A DNA stretch of 64,000 nt from Omphalotus guepiniiformis (Eukaryota; Basidiomycota; Agaricomycetes; Agaricales; Omphalotaceae): assembly GCA_028554645.1 (NCBI GenBank), contig JAQOOI010000079.1, positions 2,223,385-2,287,384 on the forward strand, given 5' to 3'. The notes beneath the pieces were generated by a model that was not told the DNA's origin, did no database searches, and worked only from the letters and a program-made list of their open reading frames with translations. Positions 10,821 through 21,758 of this stretch are shown piece after piece. The first letter of the stretch is position 1, and each line of letters begins with the position of its first letter. The position numbers were made by a program, and so were the translations under genes.

Positions 10821-13120
10821 CTAACGTGCAATCCCAAATACACCGAAACTCAGCATCATAAGTATCGATATTGATATCGATATGAAGCTTGATGGACTTG
10901 TTGAAACTGCTGAAGCCGAGTTTTTCGCTGCGTTGTTGTTCGGGGAACTTGAGGATGACGGTGCGGAGGAAGAGCTCCCATGAGTCGGAGAGGTTGATTT
11001 GGTACTTGAAGCTGAAGTACTCGAAGTCGAACTTGGGCTTGTGCTCGGGTCACTGGTGTTGGCGATCAATACCCCTGAGATATCTAACGAGGGGTGAATT
11101 TAGTGAGTGGAAGAGTTTCACGTGAGGCGAAGAAATAAGTACTGACATTGTTCGAATGTAGGCAGCGAGTAATTAGTTTCGACGTATGGCTGGGTTTTGT
11201 TAAGTGCCACTCCAACGGGAACGATATGCTTTAAATAAACAACAACGAGTTTTAGTGAGTAAGCGCACGCTTGTGGTAGGTGTGAATGTAACTGTACCTG
11301 GAAAGCAGCTTTCAACTGAGGATAATACTTTACAGCTTCGGACATTGTAAAGTTATCCAGCTCATGCGTGAGTATAATCGCCCCAGTCTACCCAAAAAAA
11401 ATCACCAAACAAAAAAAATGAGCAACGCCCCCCTCAGAACAGTAAAGAAAAAAAGACAAGGACGGTACGTACATCAGTAAAAGTCCCACTATTCGCAGTA
11501 CCAATGAAACTCTCATAATTCCCATCTACATCATCATGAGTGACTGAAAGACCGACGCTACCGTCTTCAGTATCGTATTTCCACATGATGGTTTGGAGAC
11601 CTAGGGCGTTTGCGATGGCTCGGATTCGGTCGTCTATGTCGCCGTAGGGAGGCTGTTGAGTGAGTGAGGGAGGGAGGGGGGGAGTGAGTGAGATCAGCGA
11701 GGTGTGGTGGGAGGAGGAGGAGGATCAACGTACCCGCCAGCAAGTCGGTGTGACGCCTACGGCTAGTTTGATCATTTGAATCTGGTTTTTTGGAGGTGAG
11801 TGCGCCCGGGATGGGTTGAAAGGGCTGAGTTATACTGGAAGTAACTTACATCTGTAAATTCAAGAATGCGACGGTCAATGAATGTTGGAGAGGGTAGATA
11901 AGGATGCCAACGCACCGTAATACAGTTCCGCAAAAGCATCTTCACTAGAAAGTGTCGTCACTGAATACCGTTAATAATTTGTCGGATGTGGGTACTACGC
12001 GGTGAAGCTTACTGTGTGGATGAGACCATGTATCTGTGGAGAGGTCGTAGTCGTAGCTCAGTGTGTGATACATGACGAGAGACAAAGGACACTTACGAAC
12101 ACAAATCTCATGACCTGCATCAATGGGAACCGTATGGTCAAAGACCGTAATTCATGGTCGAGTTGACTAGAAGTTACGTACCGTCAACAAGAGCCCTCTG
12201 AGCCTCCAACGGATAATCAGCCACATTACTACCTATAAAGTAAAATGCTGAAAAATAAACATATCATAAATGAGAACCCTCCAAAAAAACCCAATACACG
12301 CGGGGACGTCACGTACTAGCTTTCTGATTCTGACTCTGTAAGTAATCATAAAAAGCGTTATGTGAACAATTTGGACCGTCGTCGAAACCGTATCCGAGTG
12401 TCGAAGGCTGTGAAGTAGAGGCAATCAGAAACGTTCAGTACTTGCATATGAAGGACCGAACGGGGGAAAGACAGAGAGAAAATTGAATGACATACTTCAG
12501 GAACTGTAGCGATATCCGGTGGAAGTCCAGCAAACTTGGGAGTAACACATCTACTTGCAGTCCACCAACAATCAGGATCAGCGTCCGAGTCATAATCAGG
12601 TCCAGGAGTGACGCTCTTTTCCATCATACAAAAGGTTTTAGCGCCCACTCAAAAGCTCGATTTTCAATTTCAAAAACACACACCTGCTGACTGATATTCG
12701 GTACATTCCCAACAATCGAATTCCAAGTCGCGAGAGCAACAGCATCATCAGGTAAAATCGAAGCTTGTGTCCATATCCCTGGAAACGAATTCATCTGCGC
12801 CGTTACAGGTGGATAATCGTATGGTGCGCATTCTTGTGTCGGATCTGTAGGGAGCGCCGGGGAGACGGGTAGGTGGTGAGAAGGGGTGGATAAAAGCGGA
12901 ATTAAGCGATAGAGGGAAATGATTTTTTTTAGGTCGGGGTCGAATCCGTGTGGACCCGCGGGAGATAAAGATTGATAAATACGAGCGCGACGCCTGACGT
13001 ACCCGTGATAGTGGCTTCCCCAGCTTCGTCTGTACGATCGGCCAGACTGAGTTCTCCGAGGAGGACGAGAGCAGCGAATGGTGTGAGGAGGGAAAGGGAA
13101 GAAGAAAAGAATGACTTCAT
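10821..13120 (-). CDS. Chitin deacetylase (CE4), GPI-anchored
   Basis: Fourteen exons join in frame (1305 nt, 434 residues): 13120-13003, 12844-12684, 12615-12496, 12407-12317, 12247-12182, 12114-12097, 12033-12013, 11960-11916, 11851-11850, 11781-11734, 11652-11473, 11387-11298, 11228-11147, 11083-10821. The enzyme removes acetyl groups from chitin to make chitosan at the cell wall. The NodB motifs are present: GFDDGPNCSHNAFYDYL, HTWSHPH (metal ligands), CWRPPYGDIDDR, and ILTHELDN near the catalytic His. An N-terminal signal peptide (MKSFFSSSLSLLTPFAALVLL) and a Ser/Thr/Pro-rich stalk with a hydrophobic end (MMLSFGVFGIAR) fit secretion and GPI anchoring. The Thr of the usual TFDDGP is Gly here. 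Exons 6, 7 and 9 are 18, 21 and 2 nt long. The 2-nt exon is inferred from reading frame and family spacing. Confidence 0.9.
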
Positions 13121-14874
13121 TTCCCAAGTAAGGTGGCGGTAAAACTGAAAAAACGGCTAGGAAAGGTCGAATGAAGGAATGAATGAATGAATGAGAGGCT
13201 CCTGCCGTAGATCCTGGATTTTAAAACGAGAAAAGGAGAGGAAGAACAAGAATCTGATCGCTCAGAATTTATATAGCGAGGGAGGTAACCGGCGGTGTGG
13301 TTTTTTTTCGTTTATTCAGAGTTTTGAAGTGCGGCTGACCGCTGAAAGATATGTGTATCATATGTCGTCAATCATTCGGAGCCTGGAGGTGCTACATACC
13401 ACCGTGATCTACCGTGATTCGGTGGAGGTTATAGATACCATCGCGAATCTTGGCAACTGTGATGTAGGCTCGCGTAGGCTCGCGTACCAGCTGTCTCAGC
13501 CTCTCTGTGCCGCCAGCCGAAAAAAAAAAGGTCGATGGTTGCATGGTATTGGGTGATACGCGACGGTCACGCGATATGCATCTATATATCATAATCATGC
13601 TTAGCTGCTACATAGCAATTTGAGGAAACTCTTCACGCAAGGATATGAAGCCAACTGGAAGTACCAACGTCGCAGAGCGTTCTCCTGTATGCCTCAGCCG
13701 ATCAAGGGTTTTGGAGTGGAAAAACGAGGCTTCAACAAGCCTGCGGTAAAACGTTTCTAGCTCCAACTTTCCGATACTTTTACAGAATTTTGCGGGCATG
13801 AAAGACCATAATGAGTCTGTTTACGGGCTCTTCTGACCGTGTGTGGATGTTGAGATTTCGCTTGTGAGAGGAAGGAAGACCGTACGCCGGACACCGTAGT
13901 GAGCACGAGCGCTGGGAGCTGGAGGATTTCTGCCACTGAGACTGGCAGTGCATAGGAAAACTTTTGAGCAAAACGAAGATGGTCGTCCGAACGAAGGAAA
14001 AGCGGACTGATGTAAAGTTGGGTCTCAGTTTGAAATTGGCCGATCGACGGCAAGGCGCTGCAATTCCATCGTGCCGAGATTGCCGTCGTGAATGGTGTTA
14101 TCTGAATCGGCATCTACACTCTCTTCCGGGTTCCCGACGGTCTTGCAGAGTTTACGACAATATGCTGCATGTACAACTCGATAGAATTTTGGGCCCGAGC
14201 CTCGTTGTCAAAACATGTCATTAAGTGAATAAGGCTTCGGTGATTGACAACCGTATGTATATTCGGAACACAGGACCGCGCAGGCTGAGAAGCGAGACTA
14301 GGTAGGGACAGTGACACAGTGTAGGGACTGGTAGGCTCTGGTAGGTATGTAAGGGTATGTACTGGTATGTAGGAGTAGGAGCAGTATATTAACCGGCCTC
14401 GGTCCACGTGCTGAAACACCGGCCTCCGAGAATTATCCGGATGTACGATCCCCAGTGGCACCCACTGAGCCAGCACACCAGTGCAAGGACGAGTTCACAG
14501 CTCACATACATGAATGCGGTCTCCGACACACGTATCTGTCGTAGGTTAGAACAAGTTCACAGCTCACATACATGAATGCGGTCTCCGACACACGCATCTG
14601 TCGTAGGTTATTCGTGTACTTGTCCAAATATTCTCGCTTCCATTATTCTGCAATTATTCAACTACAATGTAAGATACAAAAGTATGTACGGTTTCTAATA
14701 AATCCGAGGTGAGATGGGTATATAAGAATTTACAAGGTAAGTATCTGCATGTCGACGTGTGCAATGTCGATGCGTACTATATGGTGATCAATGATACAAT
14801 ATAATATGATACATACGGAGCAAATCAAAAACATTACGTCGCCGTTAAGCATAGTATCGTGTGGATTCGAGGGT
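13121..14874. other. Intergenic region, no convincing gene
   Basis: Open frames on the minus strand at 13608-13799 and 13757-14113 have no family features I recognise and do not join cleanly. An ordinary intergenic stretch between two minus-strand genes, or an eroded gene, would both fit. It contains the 59-bp tandem duplication listed separately. Confidence 0.4.
14491..14609. repeat. 59-bp tandem duplication
   Basis: A block beginning AGTTCACAGCTCACATACAT and ending GTCGTAGGTTA occurs twice, back to back. The copies differ at about one base (CACGTATC against CACGCATC), which points to a recent duplication. No function is apparent. Confidence 0.9.
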
Positions 14875-16030
14875 TTAGTTGAAGCACCATAACAGCCATA
14901 TAAGTGCAAGAAGGCCATAATAGTTTGGGATCGCCAAAGTGATACCACTATTCCCAGTAGCATCAGCATCAACCAATGGCACGCCAGCTCCTATCGTTTG
15001 GTTTAAGCAGTTCAACAAATTCATGTCGATGCCAGAAGGAAGTGGAACGTCTGCAGTACCCTCCGCATCGAATACTGCGGTATTATTATAACCATCCAAA
15101 GTCAGTACGACACTGCTAGCGCGATAGTATTGAATGGCCTGTTCAGGTTTAGGAGAGTCAGGAGCGGAGGAATTATATGCCGTAGGTGTATTGTTAGACG
15201 CGAGTAGAGAGGTGCAATTTGACTGGATATCGTTTGTAAGATCGATGACGGTGGTATTATCGGCGACGATGTGGAATGTGGTATTCGTAGTCGATGACAA
15301 GAATGCAGTGGTCATCATTACACCGCCAGGTCGACTGGAATTGTCTGCATGTCCGTACTACAGAAAACGCATTCTTAGCTTTGAGAGAAAGCTTTAATGG
15401 ATGACGCGTACCTCATTATCGTGAAGATAAGCCCCAGTGCCGGCTCCAATGACACCGCCATATACTACAGGCCAGAAGTAGAAAGGGAATCCACGTCCAG
15501 CGACACCGCGACCAGAGATGCCTGGATATCCACTTCCATACGTCCTAATTCCAAGTCAACATCATGTTATAGAGACAATAGTCCCCGCAAAGCTCACCTT
15601 GAGCCAAAAACCTGACTACGTGTTCCTCCACCTGCCGTGCGTCCAGAGAATAGAGATCCGGAAGGTATAGTTACGATTCGTCCACCTCCGTTGCTGTACG
15701 GCGTAATAGATCGGGTGGATCCTGTATAGATTCGTGTCACGAAAAAGAAAAGCAGAAAGATTCATTTTGCATACCAGCAATCGACGAAGTGCTACTCCTG
15801 CTCGAACTTGAGCTTGAGCCAGAAGAGCTTCCACCGCTCCTGCTTCCACTGCTTGAACTTCCGCTGGAGCCCTTACTACCGGAGCTTCCGCTTCCGCTCT
15901 TTGATCCTGAACTGGAACCTCCGCTGCCGCTCTTTCCTCCTCCTGAACTGGAGCCTCCACGACCGCCGCCACCACCACCTCTACGACGATAGTTCCTGAC
16001 GGGTTTCGAAGAAACAAAGGGAACGAACAT
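14875..16030 (-). CDS. Ser/Gly-rich surface protein of unknown function
   Basis: Exons 16030-15775, 15721-15598, 15544-15412 and 15357-14875 join in frame (331 residues). The N-terminus is Arg/Gly-rich, then follows a long Ser/Gly tract with RSGGSSSGSSS-type repeats. A central Gly/Tyr/Phe segment (GSGYPGISGRGVAGRGFPF, then VIGAGTGAYLHDNEYG) leads to an Asn/Thr-rich ectodomain with many NXS/T sites and two Cys. The hydrophobic C-terminal tail ends LLALIWLLWCFN and could be a GPI signal or membrane anchor. I recall similar proteins in many mushrooms, annotated only as hypothetical. The start is unsure: the frame stays open to an ATG at 16135, and no clean signal peptide is visible from 16030. 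Cell-surface location is inference. Confidence 0.72.
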
Positions 16031-17040
16031 AGCGAGTGAGGGAAGATGGATGAAAAAAAACGTTTGTAGTCCCGTTATATATCTCGAAGGCGATACAGCA
16101 AGAGAAGAGCCGCTGATCGAAGCCGAAAGAAGCAAGGTGTGGCAGACAGCGCTACTGAGACTCCTAGCACAGCCCCTGCAGAAGGAGCTGTTACTTGCTG
16201 TAGATGGCTATCAAACACCAATATACTTACCTTTCAGCTGTGAAAGCCAGGAGATGTATAGTGGTGTATACCCCAAAGAGATTCGACCAGGTGGAAGGGG
16301 AAGAAGTGGAGGACTGTCTTAGGAGTAGAGGGCAGTGACAGCGGAGGGTAAAAATATGAGACGAATTGTTCAAATTTGTGATAAGGATATAGCTAGTACA
16401 CACCTTCACAGACTAACGGGGCATCTCAGCCCTGACCCAGCCCCGACCCAATGTCGGCCCTTGAGCTTGAGGCGCTAAGTACCAGAGCGCACGGACCAGA
16501 TTTCCCACTACGCGAATCTTGACCTGGTCTTGACTATAATCATAATGAGCCAGGTGCTAGCGTAGGTTTCCAATCATTGTGAGTGTTCATACAACTAGAA
16601 TCTTGACCTAGATACACACCAAGTAGCGTTCATATTAAACCTCTAGGAATTCTTTGTCAATTGCAACTCGTCTTGGCTAGAATTCCGACGTCCTTCTCCT
16701 CATAGGCTCTCACGAGAGCTGAGATGATTGCGGCTGGGTCGCTGGGAGTCTTCATAATATAGAGACCGCACATGCTCGGATGAATCATTCGATGAGTATC
16801 GTGAATAGCAGAATCGAACGTAGGTGAATACTGGGTGAATAAGAAAAAACAGCCTGATTAGCAATCATTAATCATCCATCGCTGTTTGTAAGGTAAACTC
16901 CGCTACGGCCGGCAATTATGAACCCCCATGATGTCGTCGTTTATAAGCCCTCCCTCTCGAATTCTTCGGGCGTGCCTTTGGTTTCTTGCAATTCTTGTCT
17001 ATAAAACCAAGTGATACAGTAAGGCGTATTCAAACGTACC
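16031..17040. promoter_or_regulatory. Divergent intergenic region
   Basis: No gene is supported. The stretch separates the minus-strand surface protein from the plus-strand epimerase-like gene and should hold both promoters. A TATAAAA-like element lies at about 16998, roughly 40 bp before the epimerase ATG, and may be its TATA box. Confidence 0.4.
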
Positions 17041-18856
17041 ATGTCTGGCGCTCCAATATCAGTCTTGCTTACAGGTGCTTCGGGGTACATGTACGTTTGT
17101 CAAATCTCTTGTCAATCATAACATTTATTCATACCCCCTGTTTCATCTTAGCGGTGGTACCCTTCTAGTGTACTTTCTCAGCTCAGAGTTCAATCTAGAA
17201 GCACTTAATGTCAAATTGTACGCTCTTGTGAGGAGGAAGGAACAGTCTGATCAGGTTTTAGGGCTTGCCGGGGCTAGGAGTACGAATGGGAATGGGAAAC
17301 GGAGGGTGACACCACTGGTAGGAGACGTGAATGACACGGAGGGAATTCAAAAGTTGATCATCGAGAATAAAAGTATGTCGCATTTGCATACCCAGTCGTC
17401 TTTGTCTGGGGGTGGATTCATTTGAAATCATTGGACTAATGACCGTGTCAATGTAGTTTCGGTGGTCATTGAAACAGTCGACGCTGTGCGATTCGAACCT
17501 GCCAAGGCGTGTATTGAGGCTTTGGCGGAGGTGAAGAAGAATTCAAGCTTGGGTACTGCCGGTGGTGGCGAAGGCTCAAATGTGCATTTCATCCATGTAT
17601 GTTGCCTTCGCGTCATTTTCTTCTTTCAATGCAGGTATGGATCTGACTCTCAAGGCGTTTATATGCAGACATCTGGAGCGAAACTTTTCTCGAGCCACGC
17701 AGGTGTTGATCAATCTAAAGGGTTTCTTTCTGATGCTGGGGGATTCGGGGACGGAGAGGAAGGTTCTCAGGCTGAAGGGGTTTATGAAGTGATAAGCAAG
17801 GTTGAGCCTAAACATCCGTTCATGAAGAAGGTATGTTTCAATCCCAGTACGATATGTTACTTACTCAAGTTGAGATAACTTCCTAGGTCGTACCGCTAAA
17901 CAACCAAATCATTGATTATGCAGATTCGCTCGGTGTGAGATCGTATATCGTTGTACCTCCTATGGTTTGTAAGTCACAACAACATCCATATGATGCTGCG
18001 TCACAGTATCCACTCCTTTACTAATTTCTTTGAACTAGATGGTCCAGGGAAAGGATTCGGAAACAAGATCTCTATTCAGATCGTAGGTCTCGTCAGGGTC
18101 GCGAAGGCGTTGGGGAAATTATGGAGGATTGATGAAAGGGACACGGTGCGGTGAACGATCTTGACTACTTCCATCGTCGCATATATTCATGTCCCCGCAA
18201 AATACTGAACTTCTGACGAACAGGAATGGGCTCTGATGCACATCGATGACCAGACAACACTCTATGCTACGCTCCTCTCTTCCATCCTACGCTCTTCCGG
18301 CCACTCACCATCACAATCACCGCCACCTAACTCGTACTCAGACCCGCCTCACGGCAAGAAAGGCTTCTATTTCTCTGAGAACGGTACATTTAGATGGAGA
18401 GCACTTTCCGCTGGAATATTGAATGGGGTTGCGAAACGACGAGGTGGGGGGGACGTGGATGCGAAGACGAAAGATGATTTGAAAGAAGCTTTTGAGAAAG
18501 AGTTAGTTGAGATGGGTAAAGTGCTGGGATGTGATAAATCTGTTGTGCCTATTTCCATTGCTGGAAAGTGAGTCTATGTTTTCGTATTCAAGATTGCGCG
18601 TTCATATTGGCTTACATGGACACCTCACTCGGCAGCTGCCTGATTAAATCTACAAACGCGCGGGCCCTTGGTTGGAAGCCTAAATATGGTGTAGATCACC
18701 TCATGAGTGTTGTTGTTGATGAAGTTGCGTTTATACTGAAGGAAGATGTGAGTGGTGGTGGAGGTACAGCGCCGTTTGGTTCGGTGAGTGTGAGCTTGGT
18801 GCTGAGGAAATGCGTTCTTCGAGGTCTGACGCTCATTTATGGCTTGATAGGAATGA
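17041..18856 (+). CDS. NAD(P)-binding epimerase/dehydratase-like protein
   Basis: Nine exons join in frame (1260 nt, 419 residues): 17041-17090, 17152-17372, 17457-17596, 17669-17830, 17887-17968, 18039-18145, 18224-18567, 18636-18783, 18851-18856. A Rossmann dinucleotide site is at the N-terminus (LLTGASGYIGGTLL, GxxGxxG). SVVIETVDAVRFEP, VHFIHTSGAKLF and VVPPMVYGPGKG follow, as in extended short-chain dehydrogenases of the NAD-dependent epimerase group, then WALMHIDD. The C-terminal ARALGWKPKYG segment fits the family. The substrate is unknown. The last exon is uncertain: without the final GTGAGT...TAG intron (18784-18850) the frame runs to 18894 with a hydrophobic tail. The intron has a good CTGAC branch site, so I prefer the shorter end. 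Confidence 0.82.
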
Positions 18857-19040
18857 GTTTACTGTGGCGTTCAAATTATTTTGAGAATAGTTGAAGAAGT
18901 TGAAGATCGTAGGCTTGCGCATGAAGCTTTGAAACTTGATATATGATACTTGTACTATTAGATGTAGTTATACGTTGAACAAACCCCACGCATTATAAGG
19001 ATACACATTTGCTGTACAGTAATCTCATTAGCATGACACC

Positions 19041-20550
19041 TCAGCCTCGTTTTTGAAAGAGTCCAACAGCATGCTGGCCTCCACAAGAAACCTGTCTCAC
19101 CGCCCAAGAGCCTTCACGCCGTGTGACCATCTTCGGAACACACGAAAGCTCCGTCTCGTCACCCAAACCCAGCTCTCCTTGTGAACCATAACCCCAAGAG
19201 AAGAGTACCCCAGTCTGCGTCACGGCCAAGTTATAACGAGGTCCCGCCGCGATTTGAACGATCGGGTCTCCAGCCAGCATACCAGGAAAGTCCACGAGAA
19301 CCGGCTCTGGCACGAAACCGACCTCACGACGGTCTTCGCCATGAAAAGCTTCATGATCATCCGCTAGACCCAGCTGGCCATCGTCACATCGACCACAAGC
19401 AAACACCTTTCCTTGGGATGTCAAGAATAACGTATGATGCTCTCCTCCTGCTATTGACACGACACGATCAGAACCTCCTAGCTCTTCCGAACTCAGACCA
19501 ATCACTCTTGAAGGTTGGTCTACAGTGAAATCTTGATTTTGGGATGTATACCCTGTCCCACAGTGACCCATGCTATTCAATCCCCATGCCCAAACATCAC
19601 CTGAATTGTCGATAGCGAAAGAGGTATCTTGCCCAGCACTAACCAATACCGCTCTTCGTGATCGAACGCCCAGGACGACTTTTTGAGGAACGGTAGCGTC
19701 TACTTTGTGTCTAGCAAGTACTTTCCTACCGAGCCGACCTTGTTCGCCTGTTCCCCACGTGTAAATACTGCCATGAGTTGTTAATACGAGGATGTGGTTG
19801 CCGCCGCATGATATGGAGGATACTTTTTCGAGGACTCCTGCTATTCTTCGAGTTGGTAGCTTCAAGATAGATACTGGGAGTATTTGATGCGTTTGCTTGC
19901 TGGCGAATAGTTTTTGACCTTCTTCATTCTAGTAACAAATCGCAAATGGGTTTAGTTTGTGGCGTTGACTGAGGAACGAACGGTTTTCTTTCACACTCAC
20001 ACGAAATGTACCCCATATCCGAAGGTCGCCTTGGTCACTCACTGCAGCACTAATGCTGTCTCCTGCCGCAATTTGCACAGCCCGAAAGCCGTCGTCTACC
20101 AGCCTCTGTACTGGGTGAAAGAATGATGATAGAATATTCTTGTCTATAAATGACCCTTCGTTTTGAGGATCAGGAACATGTTCTGTGATTCGTCCAAGTG
20201 CAGCGTCGTCATTCACTCCGCATGACCAAACCTAGAGATAGTAAGTTACGTTGAAAAAACTATTAGGGCAGAGGGGATATCGGAAAGTACTACACACACA
20301 CCGTTCCTCTCTCATCAAGAAGGAGAGTATGCATACCACCAGCAGCAACGCTTACTAGTCCAGCACTTTGTTCAGACCCAAATCCACCTTCTTCCATCTT
20401 CTTCTCGGCCCATTTGTGTCTTCGTGGTTTTGGACATTCGATGACATTGTCGAGACCCAGTTGACCAGCATCGTTTGCGCCCCATGCAAATAGCTGAAAC
20501 CCGGGACGTGTTATCGGTGGAGGAATTGGAATAGGGTTCAAAGGATTCAT
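19041..20550 (-). CDS. RCC1: RCC1-type Ran guanine-nucleotide exchange factor
   Basis: Exons 20550-20302, 20231-20001 and 19928-19041 join in phase 0 and give 455 residues. Seven-bladed RCC1 repeats are evident: QLFAWGANDAGQLGLDNV, VWSCGVNDDAALGRITEHVP, IYTWGTGEQGRLGRKVL, VWAWGLNSMGHCGTGY, VFACGRCDDGQLGLADD, LFSWGYGSQGELGLGDE and CGGQHAVGLF. The protein loads GTP on Ran on chromatin and so drives nuclear transport and spindle assembly. Length and full-length similarity fit fungal Pim1/Srm1. The basic NLS-like N-terminus expected for the family is encoded just upstream in the same frame (20868-20551) but is cut off by a TGA directly before the ATG at 20550. A truncated copy of this gene lies at 51.44-52.13 kb. 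Confidence 0.93.
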
Positions 20551-20868
20551 TCAAGGAAGACGGTGCACTGGTGGCTTGTCTCGTCTACGATTTGAGCCTT
20601 CTTTGGAGCTGGCGACGTTGCGCTTATTGGGCACGTTTTTGATGGTGCCGGCCTTCACAGTACCGATACGCAGGCGCGTTTCTCCAGTTGAGACACGAGA
20701 AAGATGCCACCCAAGTGGGTTCAGCAGTAGCAGCGGACGCAAATGTTCAGAATGTTCATAGTTGGAACGCGTTGACTCGTCATGATCACGGGCCCGAGCG
20801 TCTGAGTGAGCCGCTTTTGCCGCTCCGGCGGCAACCATTACAGAACCTGAAATTTCTTCTCCTTCCAA
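20551..20868 (-). other. In-frame N-terminal extension of RCC1, closed by a stop
   Basis: This open frame of 105 codons ends TGA at 20553-20551 and abuts the RCC1 ATG in the same frame. Its C-terminal part (NVPNKRN...NRRRDKPPVH) is basic, like the nuclear-localisation tail that normally precedes the RCC1 propeller. It may be an upstream ORF, a remnant of the true N-terminus after a nonsense change, or read through unusual splicing. The sequence was carried along in the 51-kb copy, where this frame is also broken. Confidence 0.45.
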
Positions 20869-21758
20869 CGGTCAGGAGGCTGTATCGCGATAAACAGATT
20901 ATTGAACTACCTGGAAAAGATGTTCAATGAAATGCTGCACCTTTTTGCTGTCGAACTATGGTCTCTATACTGTCGTGTTGAACGAGTCTATGAACCATGA
21001 ATCCACGCTGCAACTTTGCATCAATGATTCCGTGGATGGAAAGGAGCGTAGAGTATCTGCAGAATGAACACGGTGCGTGGAATATACTCTTCAGTCTTAG
21101 CCTGCAGCTGACTCATTGAGCGTCGTTTTCAGACCCCCCGAGTTCCAAACTCTTGGGCTGCCAGTGAAAACTCCATTTCCGCCTGCTACTATGACTCCGC
21201 TTTCCATAACATTGAGCCGTATTCTGCAGAATTTATCCGGCAGTTGCATTATCCCTTATTATCGAGGCTTGTCTATCAATAAGTCTGGGCTCGAATGACT
21301 CGAATGAATATCGATGTTGAAACTGTCGCATGTTGGAAACACGTTTGGCGCCTTTTGAATAGCTCAATGGATATACTTTCATAGCTATGCTTGGTGGAAT
21401 GGATATTCGGTGCGTATCTTACTCCGTTTAAACATTCCAGTACATGTTCTGAAATCGTCAGAGCCAACGTCTACAGAACGCAGCCAAGGAATATCGTTGA
21501 GCGTTTCTGGTTTACTGCAATCTACGAACTACTCATGCTCTTCGTCACGAAGCCAAAGCTCCCTTCTCGTCTGCATAATTCCTGTTGAAACGTCGACGAT
21601 TACTGCGCGCACCTGCGCACTTGTTTTTGTTTGCGTCACTGGGGTCATGGCGACTCGGAAACGTGCATCTCCCAAGCCAACAACGTACTCGCTCTATTCT
21701 TGAGTGGTGACGAGTCCATGCTCTCCATCCTGACAGTATCTCGCCTAATATGACATTT
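20869..21758. other. Intergenic, no gene recognised
   Basis: This lies between RCC1 and the DUF6535 gene. It contains only short frames without domain features. Confidence 0.45.

Noticed and set aside
15789..15999. Leu/Pro-rich plus-strand proteins
   Set aside because: They are antisense shadows of the Ser/Gly codons of the minus-strand surface protein.
18784..18894. Hydrophobic C-terminal tail on the epimerase-like protein
   Set aside because: A well-formed 67-nt intron (GTGAGT, CTGAC, TAG) occupies most of it and gives a stop after two codons. The tail is kept only as an alternative.
19181..19528. Plus-strand 115-codon protein
   Set aside because: It lies wholly antisense to the conserved RCC1 coding exon.
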